Counted from the first letter of the stretch, positions 25,088 through 35,133 are shown. The stretch: 64,000 nucleotides of DNA from Phycisphaerae bacterium (GCA_028277645.1 JANQFV010000008.1:43586-107585), one strand, 5' to 3'. The notes: generated by a model not told the origin, from the sequence alone. Made by a program: numbers and translations.

Positions 25088-27355
25088 CTAGTTCGCCGCT
25101 TCGACAACGACATTGCGTTCCTCGCCGGCGTGTAGCACGAACTCGTTTCCGGTTACAGTCACGGGTAGTTCCAGCTTACGCTGTATACCCGCGCGGATCG
25201 TGACCTCCATGGGCGTAACTGCAACGCCGATGGAAACGCCGCGAAGCTTCAGTGTGAAGTGCAATCCGGACCAGCCTTCCGGCAAGCAGGGGTCGATGTG
25301 CAAGCCATTTGCATCTACGCAAACGCCTGCGAAGCCGAAGATGCAGGCGAACCACACGCCACCCAACGCGGCGGCATCCAAGCCGTTTGCAGTCTCTCGT
25401 GGTGCGTCGAGCGACAATCGCAGCAGGCGCTGAAATGCAGCGTGCGTTCTGGCGCGGTCGTGATGACGCGCAGCCGTCAAGACCTGCGCGATCAGATCGG
25501 TTCGAGTATCGGCGGACGCCGGCGAGTCAGGCAGTGCGTTCAGCAAGTCGGAGTCATTCGGCAACAAGGCGGCGGCGAGTCTCAAGTCTGCGTCGCGCGA
25601 TGCGCGTTGTAGGAAGGGGGCGAGGATGTCCGACACCGCCGGGTGGCTCGGCACCGGACTGTCGCTGCGCCGAACATGCTGTGTGGCGTCATCTTCTGCG
25701 TGTCGGACGAGTCCGCCAGCAATGCTACGCCAATTATTGATCTCGTCGCGCGTAACGACGGAGGGCGGGCGCGATCGCGCGGCTTCAACCGCTGTCGCGG
25801 CCTCGGCTGCAGTTAGTAGTAGCCAGCGCACCATTGCGTTCGTGTACCAGCTTCGGCCGTCGGCGTCCGGCGATTCGTCAGGCCCAAAGACCATCGTGAA
25901 GTCGTACGTGCCCGGTGTCGTTCCGGGTTCGGCGCGTGCGGCATAGAAACGCGCCGACTCGATCAGTAACTCGAGCCCGTGTTCCTGTAGGAAGCGACGA
26001 TCATCCGTGGCACACAGGTACTGCATCAGCGCATAGCACACGTCGGCGTTGACGTGAATGCCCGCGCGCGTCAGGCGCTGCCACGGCCCGAGACATTCTT
26101 CGCCCGCCGGACCCGCGTGCCAGGCGAGCTTCGCGCCCGCGTACCCGAGACTGCGCGCCGTTTCCCGCGCGGGCCGCAGTCCCGCGGAACGCCAGGCCAG
26201 GCTTGCGCGTGCAATTTGCGACTGTGTCAGCGTCAGCAGCGGCAGGATAAACAGCTCGTGCTCATAGCGTGTGTGGCCGCCGCCGGCATCGCTCGTCAGC
26301 AGGCGATTCGGCATCGCAAGGCGATTGTTGTAGCGTGGTGCCGCGGCCAGCAGATGGTGGATTGTGAAACGCACGGCTAGTTGTGCGTCCGACGCGCCGT
26401 CAATGCGAACGTCACAGTCATGCCACAACGCTGACCACTGTTGGGATTGTTCGGCCAGCGCCGTGTCAAAGCCTTGCTCGAGTGCGGCGTTGAGCTCATC
26501 GTCAATGTTCGCCACCACGCCGTGCCGCAGATCCTCCGAACTGGTGAGCACGATGTGCTTCTCGATGGTGACAGGCTGATCACGAGCGGCGCGCCGGGTG
26601 AACTGCGTGTAGACCGCGTCGTGTTCCGTCACGCCGCTTGTCGACGTATCAGCCTCATCGGCGATGAGCCGGTGCGCGCACGCTAGGTCAACATTGATGC
26701 TGCGCGCGGGCAAGTGCACGCCCATCCGACAGCGCTCGGCCGGGTGCGTGCTCAGGTCGACCACGCGGTAACATCGCTCGCGCGTGATATTGGAGAAAGT
26801 CGAACCATCGATACCGATGCGCAGACGCAGTTCTGCATCGTGGTCGAGCGGCGTGATGGTGATGCGCTGGTATACGCGGTGCGGATGCGCAATCGCCGCG
26901 AAGCGCTCGACCTGAATGCGTGTCATGCGGTTCCACGCGTCGCGGAAGTCGTATCGGTAGTGCGACAGACCGGTTGCGAGGTCCAGTGTACGCTCGAGAT
27001 CGCGCAGGCCGCCACGAGCAAGCGTGATTTCGCGGTCATCGACGAAGATGCGGAGATACTGCGGATTTGGCAGGTTGGCGATCGCGGGTGTCGCGCCGGC
27101 AGTGTCGAAGTAACGCGCGTCGAGTTGTGCCGGAGGTTCGCTTGTGGCGCGGAGCGTGCCGAACAGGTCAACCTCGTCGAACACGCCGTTAATCAGCGTT
27201 ACCGGGCAGGGCCCGTCGCGATGTTCGAGGATGTGTCCGCTGAGGCCGAGGTAGCCGCTGGATACGCCGAAAAGCGCATTATCGCGCACGAGATCATCAG
27301 CGCCGAGGCTGGTGCTGCGATATGTCCATGCGGGATCGGAAGGCATGACGCGCAT
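25088..27355 (-). CDS. Glycoside hydrolase family 65 phosphorylase
   Basis: This 755-residue protein has the GH65 layout: N-terminal beta-sandwich (1-270), helical linker, (alpha/alpha)6 barrel (310-680) and C-terminal beta domain. Catalytic-domain landmarks are HTRYEHELFILPLL, GYAGAKLAWHAG...GEECLGPWQ, HVNADVCYALMQYL and GPDESPDADGRSWYTN, whose Glu is the expected general acid near residue 487-500. Family members phosphorolyse maltose, trehalose, kojibiose or nigerose; the exact disaccharide cannot be read from sequence alone. No beta-phosphoglucomutase gene is adjacent. It is divergent from a secreted esterase gene, separated by about 170 bp. Confidence 0.9.
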   Translation of the reverse strand: MRVMPSDPAWTYRSTSLGADDLVRDNALFGVSSGYLGLSGHILEHRDGPCPVTLINGVFDEVDLFGTLRATSEPPAQLDARYFDTAGATPAIANLPNPQYLRIFVDDREITLARGGLRDLERTLDLATGLSHYRYDFRDAWNRMTRIQVERFAAIAHPHRVYQRITITPLDHDAELRLRIGIDGSTFSNITRERCYRVVDLSTHPAERCRMGVHLPARSINVDLACAHRLIADEADTSTSGVTEHDAVYTQFTRRAARDQPVTIEKHIVLTSSEDLRHGVVANIDDELNAALEQGFDTALAEQSQQWSALWHDCDVRIDGASDAQLAVRFTIHHLLAAAPRYNNRLAMPNRLLTSDAGGGHTRYEHELFILPLLTLTQSQIARASLAWRSAGLRPARETARSLGYAGAKLAWHAGPAGEECLGPWQRLTRAGIHVNADVCYALMQYLCATDDRRFLQEHGLELLIESARFYAARAEPGTTPGTYDFTMVFGPDESPDADGRSWYTNAMVRWLLLTAAEAATAVEAARSRPPSVVTRDEINNWRSIAGGLVRHAEDDATQHVRRSDSPVPSHPAVSDILAPFLQRASRDADLRLAAALLPNDSDLLNALPDSPASADTRTDLIAQVLTAARHHDRARTHAAFQRLLRLSLDAPRETANGLDAAALGGVWFACIFGFAGVCVDANGLHIDPCLPEGWSGLHFTLKLRGVSIGVAVTPMEVTIRAGIQRKLELPVTVTGNEFVLHAGEERNVVVEAAN

Positions 27356-27524
27356 TATGCGCGGTTAGACGGCATCCAGCACGATGCCGGACTATGCCGC
27401 ATCGATCGCTGCTCTGCGGGCAAAGCGCACGAATCAAGTGCTGATTGCCAATTCGGCGACGACGCGAATTTGCTATCATCGCTTGCGAATACCACCTGGC
27501 ACGTTCTTACTGGAGGCTCAACCC

Positions 27525-28772
27525 GTGCCGGGACCTGCAATTCGAGTGCTCATGCTGCTGGCGGCTGCCGGCGTGGTGGCCGTGTTCGTTACCGCCGAAG
27601 AGGTCAAGCCGGTGTCCGTGCAGTTGGTTGTGCTCACGCCGGACCGGACCGACACGGCACCGCCACAGATCTTTCTGGCGAGCTCGCTGGACGAGTGGAG
27701 GCCAGGCGGCCGCAAGCTGGCGCGCACCGCGCCCGGCGTCTACGCGACGACGCTCGACCTGCCGCCGGACACCAAGTTTGAATTCAAGATCACGCGGCAC
27801 GGCACGTGGCCGACGGTGGAGCGCACGCCCGGCGGCGAGGACATTCCCAATCGCTACTACGTCGTGCGGCCGGACGCGCCGGAGCAGACTATCGTCTGCT
27901 TCGTGGGGAGCTGGGCGGGCCTGTCGGCCGACGAGCGGCGGCCAATCGAAATCAGCGGAATGGGCCTACCGCCGTCGGTGTTGCGTAAGAGCACGCTCAC
28001 CGGCGGTATCCGCTATCACCACGACTTCCGCTCTCCGCAATTGGACAACGAGCGCACGCTGATCGTCTGGTTGCCGCCAGACTACAACGAGCAGCCCGAT
28101 CGCCGGTATCCCGTGCTCTACATGCACGATGGCAATAACGTGTTCGACGCGGCGACGTCGTTCATCGGGGCCGAGTGGGAGGCGGACGAGACGGCGGACA
28201 AACTGATCCGCGCCGGGAAGATCAAGCCCATCATCATCGTGGGCATCTACAACAACGCGCAGCGCCACGAGGAGTACACGCCGGTGCGGGACGCTAACTT
28301 CGGCGTCGGCGGCAGGGGTGACGATTATCTCGCATTTGTTGCCGACACGGTGAAGCCGTTCATCGACAAGACCTACCGCACGCAACCCGCGGCAGAGCGC
28401 ACGGGGATGTGCGGCGCGTCGCTGGGCGGTTTGATCACGCTCCACGCGGCGTTCGCTCGACCGGAAGTCTTTGGGCGCTGTGCAGCGGTGTCGCCGACCA
28501 TCGCCTGGGGCGAGCGGGCGGTGCTGGATACCGTTCGCGAGCACGCCGATGTGAAGCCCGTGCGGCTGTGGATCGACAGCGGCGCACCGGCGGGCGCCGC
28601 AGACCCGCCGGCGTACGTCCGCGACTGCCGCGCGCTGGTGGCGATCCTGGAAGCGCAAGGCCGCACCGCGGGCGAAGACTTCCGCTACGAGGAGATCAAG
28701 GGCGGCGAGCACACCGAACGCCACTGGGCCGCGCGGTTCGGGCAGATCCTGGAGTATCTGTACGGGGCCTGA
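27525..28772 (+). CDS. Secreted esterase with N-terminal starch-binding-like domain
   Basis: This 415-residue protein is a putative esterase of the enterochelin-esterase/esterase-D type. Residues 1-20 form a signal peptide. Residues 30-115 (IFLASSLDEWRPGGRKL, TKFEFKITRHGTWPTVE) resemble a CBM20/48-like beta-sandwich. The alpha/beta-hydrolase follows, with YPVLYMHDGNNVFD, nucleophile GASLGG and catalytic His in GGEHTERHW. I chose the GTG at 27525, which has GGAGG 8 nt upstream and a clean signal sequence; the longer frame from 27384 lacks these. The substrate is unknown. The divergent GH65 gene hints at carbohydrate use. Confidence 0.85.
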   Translation: MPGPAIRVLMLLAAAGVVAVFVTAEEVKPVSVQLVVLTPDRTDTAPPQIFLASSLDEWRPGGRKLARTAPGVYATTLDLPPDTKFEFKITRHGTWPTVERTPGGEDIPNRYYVVRPDAPEQTIVCFVGSWAGLSADERRPIEISGMGLPPSVLRKSTLTGGIRYHHDFRSPQLDNERTLIVWLPPDYNEQPDRRYPVLYMHDGNNVFDAATSFIGAEWEADETADKLIRAGKIKPIIIVGIYNNAQRHEEYTPVRDANFGVGGRGDDYLAFVADTVKPFIDKTYRTQPAAERTGMCGASLGGLITLHAAFARPEVFGRCAAVSPTIAWGERAVLDTVREHADVKPVRLWIDSGAPAGAADPPAYVRDCRALVAILEAQGRTAGEDFRYEEIKGGEHTERHWAARFGQILEYLYGA

Positions 28773-28774
28773 CG

Positions 28775-29920
28775 CTAGAACTCCGGCAGCGTGTAATCCA
28801 TGGGCTCGCCGTCATCCACCGTCACCAGCACGGTGCGGTCCTGGGGGCTTTGCTCATCGAACCTGACCACCGCTACGTGGGCCGTACTCGCGGGCGGTGG
28901 ATCGTGAAACGTGAACTCGATCCAGCCGTCGTCCGGAATGAAGCTCAGATTCCCAATCGGGTCGAAACGCAGTCCGCCGCAGATGACAGGTCGGAAATGG
29001 CCGGCCGAGCCGAGTGACAGATCGGTCGCGATGAACGTGACAGGCCCATTTTCCATGAGCCGGATTTCGGCGTTTCCAAACACAAACGGTCCCTGCTCAA
29101 ACTCGAATCTGCAGTTCGCGTCCATCGTGGCGGATCTTCCCACTTTCACCACATTCGCATAGATGCGGCCCAGCGCGATCCAACCATTGGCATCGAGATC
29201 ATCGAAGCCGATCTCGTAATCGCCGGTGGCCTTGGTCACGATCGCCGCGACCCAGGACCGGAACCACTCGTTGGCGGTCATGGGCCCGTAGCAGCCGTCG
29301 TCGCTGTAGTCGATGCCGACGAGACCGTACTCGGGACTGGCAACCCAGACGCTATTGGGGCATTCACCGAACTCCAGGCCGCTGTTGTCGGCGAACGTCA
29401 TTCGCTCATCCGCCATGGGAATAAGCGTGGCGAAGACCCGGCCGACGTACATCATTTGTTCAACGACTGTGTTGACAGCTTCCCACGACGTTTCACCCGG
29501 AGGATCGGGTTCGGGGTCGTCACTGGGCGGTTCGTTTGGGTCGTCGCCCGGTGGCGTGATAGGATCGTTGGGGTCGAAAGGAGGTGCCGGATCGGCAGGC
29601 GGGGCGGGCTCGCTTGGCTCGTCGGCGCCATTCATACCGACGTCGAAGTCGTCGAGCGTCGGTTTCAGCCCGGTCATCATGTACCCGGCGGACTGTCGGA
29701 GGAATCTGCGCGAACCCGTGCCTAGCCCACCAAAGGTGTCAATCTGGTTCAACATCGTTACACCCGCATCGCCGTCGCTGACATCGAACGGCGAGCGCCC
29801 GTCATCTGGAGCGTTCAACGCGGCCTCGTCCGAGGCGTCCTCAGTCGGTTCCGGGGCTGGACAACCGCCGAGGGCGAGACAGAGTAATGCCATTAGCCAT
29901 GGTGTCTTACGTGTCCTCAT
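28775..29920 (-). CDS. Lipoprotein of unknown function with a Pro-rich linker
   Basis: This 381-residue protein starts with a lipoprotein signal peptide (LMALLCLALGGCPAPEP; lipobox LGGC). Residues about 100-145 are a repetitive, low-complexity linker rich in Pro, Asp and Glu (PADPAPPFDPND, PPGDDPNEPP). The C-terminal 230 residues form an unrecognised, probably beta-rich domain with a few cysteines. The ATG at 29920 has GGAG upstream. It ends 2 bp after the convergent esterase stop. It is probably an outer-membrane anchored protein with a spacer; the function is not assigned. Confidence 0.7.
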   Translation of the reverse strand: MRTRKTPWLMALLCLALGGCPAPEPTEDASDEAALNAPDDGRSPFDVSDGDAGVTMLNQIDTFGGLGTGSRRFLRQSAGYMMTGLKPTLDDFDVGMNGADEPSEPAPPADPAPPFDPNDPITPPGDDPNEPPSDDPEPDPPGETSWEAVNTVVEQMMYVGRVFATLIPMADERMTFADNSGLEFGECPNSVWVASPEYGLVGIDYSDDGCYGPMTANEWFRSWVAAIVTKATGDYEIGFDDLDANGWIALGRIYANVVKVGRSATMDANCRFEFEQGPFVFGNAEIRLMENGPVTFIATDLSLGSAGHFRPVICGGLRFDPIGNLSFIPDDGWIEFTFHDPPPASTAHVAVVRFDEQSPQDRTVLVTVDDGEPMDYTLPEF

Positions 29921-30033
29921 TTGGAGTTCTCCCGCTTGCGAGTCACGATACAAGAATGTATGAGTCCTGACGACTTTATTATGGCCGCGCGGACTAACGC
30001 CCTCGGTGTCCTACGTAGAAACCGGTACGCACA

Positions 30034-31326
30034 ATGAACGAACGTCGTCACGTCAGCCTGAATCTCAACGTGCGGGGCATGGGACAATCAGCGACACTCG
30101 CGATCAACGAGCGCTGTCGCACGCTGAAGCGGGAGGGGCGCACGATCTACAACCTCGGTCTCGGCCAATCTCCGTTTCCAGTCCCGGATCCGGTAGTGGA
30201 CGCGCTGCGCGAAGCAGCCGCGGAAAAGGACTACCTGCCGGTGAAAGGTCTGCGCGAACTCCGCGGCGCCGTGGCCGACTATCACACGGAGCACTCCCGC
30301 ATCGAAGCACACCCGGACGGCGTGATCATCGGGCCCGGCTCCAAGGAGCTGATGTTTCTGGTGCAGCTCGCGTTCTACGGCGAGATCATCGTCACCAGCC
30401 CCTGCTGGGTGTCGTATCAACCGCAGGCCCGCATCATCGGTCGCAAGGTCAGCCGCATTCACACGACCTGGGAGACGCAGTGGAAAGTGACGGCGGATCA
30501 GCTTCGGCGGTCGTTCGCCGTCGTGCAGGACGACTATCGCCCGCGGTTGCTCGTGTTGAACTATCCAGCCAATCCCACCGGTCTGACCTACTCGGTGGAG
30601 GAGCTGCGTGCGATTGCCGACGTCTGTCGCGAGTATCAGACAATCGTGCTGTCGGACGAGATCTACGGCCGCTTACACCACGGCGGGCAGCACGAGTCGA
30701 TTGCGCAGTTCTACCCGGAGAACACGATCATCAGCAGCGGCCTGTCGAAGTGGTGCGGCGCGGGCGGCTGGCGGCTGGGGACGTTCTGCTTTCCACCGAA
30801 TCTGTACTGGCTGCTCGACGCGCTCGCGACGGTCGCGAGCGAAACGTATACGTCGGTGTGCGCACCGATACAGTACGCTGCCATTCGCGCGTTTCGCGGC
30901 GGCGTGCAGATTGAGCGCTACCTGGCCCACGCCCGGCGGATTCTGAGAGCGTTGGGAACGCAGTGTGCGGAGGTTCTGCGCAGCGCGAGGGTGCGCGTCT
31001 GCCAGCCGGACGGCGCGTTTTACCTCTGGCTGGACTTCTCACCATTCGCCGAGGTACTGGGGCAACGCGGTACCAACAACGGCGCACATTTCTGCAACCA
31101 GTTGCTCGAAGATACCGGCGTAGCGATCCTGCCTGGTGGCGCGTTCGCGAGGTCGCGCCAGGAGCTGACCGCACGGCTGGCTTACGTTGACTTCGACGGC
31201 GCACAGGCCCTCGCTGCCAGCGAGCACGTTCCGCTGCACGAGGAGCTGCCGGCCAACTTCGCGACCCAGTATTGCGAACGCGTCGTCCGCGGCGTCACAC
31301 GTCTGGCGGAGTGGCTGCACGCGTAA
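30034..31326 (+). CDS. PLP-dependent aminotransferase, class I/II
   Basis: This 430-residue fold-type I aminotransferase has GLGQSPFPVPDPV near the N-terminus (substrate loop), the Asn in NYPANPTGLTYS, the Asp/Tyr of VLSDEIYGRLHH, the PLP lysine in SSGLSKWCGAGGWRLG near residue 240 and the carboxylate-binding Arg region TARLAYVDFDG. It resembles aspartate/aromatic or alanine aminotransferases of the I-gamma type. The exact amino donor is unknown. The ATG at 30034 is the natural start. It stands alone on this strand between a lipoprotein gene and the DUF3754 gene. Confidence 0.88.
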   Translation: MNERRHVSLNLNVRGMGQSATLAINERCRTLKREGRTIYNLGLGQSPFPVPDPVVDALREAAAEKDYLPVKGLRELRGAVADYHTEHSRIEAHPDGVIIGPGSKELMFLVQLAFYGEIIVTSPCWVSYQPQARIIGRKVSRIHTTWETQWKVTADQLRRSFAVVQDDYRPRLLVLNYPANPTGLTYSVEELRAIADVCREYQTIVLSDEIYGRLHHGGQHESIAQFYPENTIISSGLSKWCGAGGWRLGTFCFPPNLYWLLDALATVASETYTSVCAPIQYAAIRAFRGGVQIERYLAHARRILRALGTQCAEVLRSARVRVCQPDGAFYLWLDFSPFAEVLGQRGTNNGAHFCNQLLEDTGVAILPGGAFARSRQELTARLAYVDFDGAQALAASEHVPLHEELPANFATQYCERVVRGVTRLAEWLHA

Positions 31327-31368
31327 ACGCCGCGCGTCCAAGCCGTGGCTCACCAATCCGAGATGGGC

Positions 31369-32604
31369 TTAGACCGGGTCCCCCGTACGGTTCGCACACT
31401 GTTCGTGGTATTGCGCGGAGCTGCGGGTCAGCCAGTGGGCACGCAACTGCTCGACCGCTTCGGTGACGGAGAGCACAGACAGCTGCTCGCGATCGCCCAC
31501 GAGGTTCAAGCGCGCGAGCGACTCGAACGCGTCGCGGGCGTCGAAGTCGAGCGGGATACTGAGTTGCTCTTTCAGGTAGGCCTCGACGCGCCGGTCGAGA
31601 TCGGCCTCTGCCGTTGTCCGGTCCGACACGTCGTGACAGAACACGTACGCGAGCAGCGCCTCCTTGAACTCCTCCTGCGTGACGATTGCGACCAACGCCT
31701 GCAATGCGCTGGCATTGTTGCCGATGTTCTGGAAGTACAGGTGCCGCGTGCGCTGCGAGTCGCGGTTGTTCTGCGCGCGGCGGTAGCCCATAAACGTCTT
31801 GAAGGTTAGGGTCGCAAATCCGACCAGCAGCACCCACAGGAGCTGGCTGAGCGCGACGACGCCCGTGAACAGGCCCATCAGCTTGCCCGCGCTCGATCCG
31901 AGCGCGCCGGCTCCGCCACCAAAGACCAGCAGCCGGTCGCGCCAGTCCATGCTGACCTCGGCGTGCGGCAGGAGTGCGTCGACATCTAGTTCCGGTATGT
32001 CCTTGAATAGCTTGACGATGACATGTGGATCGTCACGCAGCCGCGCGATCACTGCCAGTCGCCGATAGACCGACACATCGAATTCCTCGCCTTTCAGCGG
32101 CTTGCGCCACGTGCGGCGATTGCGCTGCTCCACGCCGCGGCCGCGCACCCATACCTCCAGTTGGGTCACGCGCTCGGGGTGCAGGCGAATGCGCAGGCCG
32201 TAAGCCTGCGCGGTGCGGATCGCGGCGTCGACTTGCACGTTGGACAGCTTGCGGAAATTCGCTTTCTCGAGCAGGTACGCAAGTCGAGCGTGAAGTTGCT
32301 CGTAGGCTTCGGGTGTGCGAAGTCGGGTCAAGTCGTCGAGCGGGATCGTGTCACGATCGGGGTTGAATGCTGCGTACGTGTCGGCGAGTTCAGTCTGAAA
32401 GCAGACTGCCTCCTGAACGATGACGTCGTGCAGCGCGGAGGCGACAGACTCGACTTCCGCAGGTGTGAAGCCAAAGCGCGTGGCATCGTGCGCGAGCAAT
32501 GCGACGAGATCGCAAGCCCGTATGGGAATGAACCGATCGTCCGGACGATGGTGCTCAGCGCCCGCCGTCGGATCATGGGCAAGTGTCGCATCTGCGCGCT
32601 TCAT
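31369..32604 (-). CDS. DUF3754 (TMEM143-like) membrane protein
   Basis: This 411-residue protein matches the DUF3754 pattern: an N-terminal RFIPIRACDLVALL segment, a central soluble domain with FKDIPELDVDALLPHAEVSM, then a Gly-rich transmembrane hairpin (about 235-280) and a soluble C-terminal part with RTRHLYFQNIGNNASALQAL. The family includes human TMEM143 and has no established biochemical function. The ATG at 32604 fits well. The small CoA-binding gene lies 15 bp upstream on the same strand, so the two probably share a transcript. Confidence 0.8.
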   Translation of the reverse strand: MKRADATLAHDPTAGAEHHRPDDRFIPIRACDLVALLAHDATRFGFTPAEVESVASALHDVIVQEAVCFQTELADTYAAFNPDRDTIPLDDLTRLRTPEAYEQLHARLAYLLEKANFRKLSNVQVDAAIRTAQAYGLRIRLHPERVTQLEVWVRGRGVEQRNRRTWRKPLKGEEFDVSVYRRLAVIARLRDDPHVIVKLFKDIPELDVDALLPHAEVSMDWRDRLLVFGGGAGALGSSAGKLMGLFTGVVALSQLLWVLLVGFATLTFKTFMGYRRAQNNRDSQRTRHLYFQNIGNNASALQALVAIVTQEEFKEALLAYVFCHDVSDRTTAEADLDRRVEAYLKEQLSIPLDFDARDAFESLARLNLVGDREQLSVLSVTEAVEQLRAHWLTRSSAQYHEQCANRTGDPV

Positions 32605-32619
32605 CCAAACGCCCCCGAT

Positions 32620-32994
32620 CTAGTCTGGCGACTCACCGATCGCAACGATGCTGCACGCGAGGATCGGCTCGAGGCCGAGGCGCCGCGCTTCTTCGATCAG
32701 TTCGACACTCTCCGCACCGGGATTGACGTAGAACTCGTGCGGCGCGGCTTGTGCGATCTCCGGTAACACGTTCACGCCGACGGTAGGAGGCAGGTACAAC
32801 ACGACGCGATCCACACGGCTGGGCAACTCGTTCAATGAGCGCCAGGCTGGAACACCCTCTATGTCGGCAGCGCTGGGATGAATCGGGTAGACGTCCCAGC
32901 CCTGCCGCTGGTAGGCCCGTACGGCCTTGTTCCCGAACTTGGCGCGATCGGTGGACGCACCGACCACCGCAACCGAACGGTGCTCATTCATCAT
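32620..32994 (-). CDS. CoA-binding protein, YccU family
   Basis: This 124-residue Rossmann-fold protein corresponds to the CoA-binding domain of succinyl-CoA synthetase alpha, standing alone as in YccU. Motifs are VAVVGASTDRAKFGNKAVR (nucleotide loop), VYPIHPSAADIEGVPAW, VVLYLPPTVGV and FYVNPGAESVEL, followed by a short helical end. Two consecutive ATG codons (32994 and 32991) are possible starts. The role in the cell is unknown; related proteins bind CoA and may sense acyl-CoA. It is upstream of the DUF3754 gene in the same direction. Confidence 0.88.
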   Translation of the reverse strand: MMNEHRSVAVVGASTDRAKFGNKAVRAYQRQGWDVYPIHPSAADIEGVPAWRSLNELPSRVDRVVLYLPPTVGVNVLPEIAQAAPHEFYVNPGAESVELIEEARRLGLEPILACSIVAIGESPD

Positions 32995-33091
32995 CAGTCT
33001 CCAACGCCCGCCGCCGAAGCACGTGCTTCAGTCATCCTTGGTCGCGCTTATAATAGCGGACGGGTCGAGATCCGCTGACAGGAGTGCATTT

Positions 33092-33611
33092 ATGTCCGCG
33101 CCTGACGCCGTGTGCATCCGCGTCGCGACGCGTGGTACGGCGCTGTTCCTGGTGTTCGCACAGCGGGCCACGCACGAGACTTCGCTCGCCGCCAGCGCCT
33201 TGGTGCAGCGTTTTTTTCGATCGGAAACTGCCGACACCGGACATCATGCTGGACCTGGCCGACTGTGCGAATCTGGACAGCGCTTTCGCCGGCTGGCTGA
33301 TCAGGCTGCAGCGGCAGGTCACTGGAGTCGGTGGCAAGCTGAAACTGTCCTGCTGTCCAGTGGTTTGCCGACAGTCGTTGGAAGTCATGGGACTCGACGG
33401 CCTTCTGACCTTCGGAGACGTGGCGTTTCCGGCTGACGCGCGCGAGGTCAGCGTAGCAGGTTTCGACGAGGGTTCGCCGGACGCGATCGCGTTCATGCTG
33501 CAGGCCCACGACGATCTCGCGGGGCTCTCACCTGAGAATGAGTCCGAGTTCTCACCCATTGCCGATCTGCTTCGACGGGAACTGCAAAAGCGCATACCTT
33601 CAGACGGCTGA
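33092..33611 (+). pseudogene. STAS-domain (anti-anti-sigma-like) protein, frameshifted at a T7 run
   Basis: The first frame starts at the ATG 33092 (AGGAG upstream) and reads MSAPDAVCIRVATRGTALFL to QRFF. After seven Ts at 33211-33217 the protein continues in the next frame: FDRKLPTPDIMLDLADCANL, then DSAFAGWLIRLQRQ, with the Ser in the position of the STAS phospho-acceptor. With six Ts the join would be seamless (QRFFDRKL) and give a 172-residue STAS protein. STAS proteins usually bind anti-sigma kinases and switch partners on phosphorylation. The shift may be an assembly error, a true mutation, or slippage on the T run. Confidence 0.65.
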
Positions 33612-33723
33612 AACCAGAATCCGATTGTGTCGCGGGGTGGGCTGATTAGGATACGCCGACCGCGACGTTCGCCGGGCCGAGATTACCGTACGGGCCAATT
33701 TGTCCGACACAGGGTGCAGTGCA

Positions 33724-35025
33724 GTGAACCAGACCGACAATCAGCCGGAATACGTGGTCAGCGCAGCAGAGCGGATCCCGGTCAGTGACTACCCCGCACG
33801 GATGGCCTCCATCCCGCCGTCGCGAATGTTCATGATCAAGGACTCGCTAAGCGCCTTTCGCGAGCGCTACCCGGATCGCGAAGTGTTCAACGCGTCGCAG
33901 GGCGACGGCGGGGCGAGCTTGCCAGGCGTACCGCGCGAGCTGCTCGACGAAGCGCACTGGATGCAGGTCGACCACGGCACGGCGTACGACCTGCCCGGCG
34001 GCTGTGCCGATTTTCGAAAGTCGGTCATCGAGGACTACTGGCGGGTGAACCAGGACACCGGCCTGACGCCAGGCAACGTGCTCGATGGCGCCGGTGGCCG
34101 CGACGTGTTGGTCAAAGCGTTCGAGGCGATGCAACACGTCGGTGGCGGCCGCGTCGGCGATGTCGTCATCACCAGCCGTGTGCCGTGGATCAGCTATAAC
34201 TGGGGACCGTACGGCGTCGGTGCGAATGTTGTGCGTGCCCCGGGCGATCCTGAAAACGCGTGGGCGTATACGCCCGAGGGGATCGAAGCGTGCGTCAAAC
34301 TCGCGCGGCGTGACGGCCGCGAAGTCGCAGGGCTGATCATCACGTCACCGGACAATCCGACCGGACGCGTCCTCTCAACGCAACAGCAGATTGAACTGGG
34401 CAAGGCGGCGCTGCGCGCGGGCGTGCGCTACGTGCTGTATGACTGGATCTACCACTGGGTGACCGATGACGCGCCCATGGATATCAACGCATTCCTGCCT
34501 GAGTTCGATGCCGGCGAGCGGCCGCGCGTAATGATCATGGACGGGATCACCAAGTGCATCGGCGGGTCGAACATCCGCAACGCGCACCTGCTCGCGGCAG
34601 AGGAAGTCGTCAAATTCATTCAGAGTCGCGCGTCGCACGGCGTAATCCCGAGCTACTACAGCCAGGCGGTCGCGATCGCGGCGTATCGCATGGGCGTGGC
34701 CAAGGCCGGCGCGAGCATTATCGGGCCGACCAACGCCAGTCGCGGCATTCTCCGTGAGTTCGTGGAGCAGCACGGAATCACCGCGGTTTGCGGACAAGGC
34801 TATTACGCCTTGCTGCACCTTGGCCCCTGGCTGACGAACGCCGGTATGCCGGACACGGAAGTGCTGGGCGCCCACCTTGCCCAGGAGCACGGCATCGCGA
34901 CGGTACCGGGCGTATTCTTCTCGCCACACGCGAAGGAATGGCTGCGATTCTCGTACGCCCAGCCGCCCGAACGAACGCGCGGCGCGCTTGAGCGTCTGCT
35001 GGAGGGGCTAAACGCATTGGGATAG
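33724..35025 (+). CDS. PLP-dependent aminotransferase, class I/II
   Basis: This protein of about 433 residues has a class I/II aminotransferase fold. Recognisable segments are FNASQGDGGASLPGVP, DGAGGRDVLVKAFEAM, IITSPDNPTGRVLS (Asn/Pro loop), YVLYDWIYHWV (PLP-ring Asp/Tyr) and the likely PLP lysine in MDGITKCIGGSNIRNAH. The start is uncertain: GTG at 33724 or TTG at 33700. It precedes the saccharopine-dehydrogenase-like gene by about 110 bp on the same strand. That pairing suggests amino-acid metabolism around lysine or a related omega-amino acid, but the substrate is not established. Confidence 0.85.
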   Translation: MNQTDNQPEYVVSAAERIPVSDYPARMASIPPSRMFMIKDSLSAFRERYPDREVFNASQGDGGASLPGVPRELLDEAHWMQVDHGTAYDLPGGCADFRKSVIEDYWRVNQDTGLTPGNVLDGAGGRDVLVKAFEAMQHVGGGRVGDVVITSRVPWISYNWGPYGVGANVVRAPGDPENAWAYTPEGIEACVKLARRDGREVAGLIITSPDNPTGRVLSTQQQIELGKAALRAGVRYVLYDWIYHWVTDDAPMDINAFLPEFDAGERPRVMIMDGITKCIGGSNIRNAHLLAAEEVVKFIQSRASHGVIPSYYSQAVAIAAYRMGVAKAGASIIGPTNASRGILREFVEQHGITAVCGQGYYALLHLGPWLTNAGMPDTEVLGAHLAQEHGIATVPGVFFSPHAKEWLRFSYAQPPERTRGALERLLEGLNALG

Positions 35026-35133
35026 GGAATTAGGGCGGGTTGGATTCCGCGCGGACGGCCCCTATGCTGAACCGTTTCCAGGCACACGTTGGGAGTGTGC
35101 CGGGTGGTTCTGTTGACGCGGGAGTGTCGTGCA

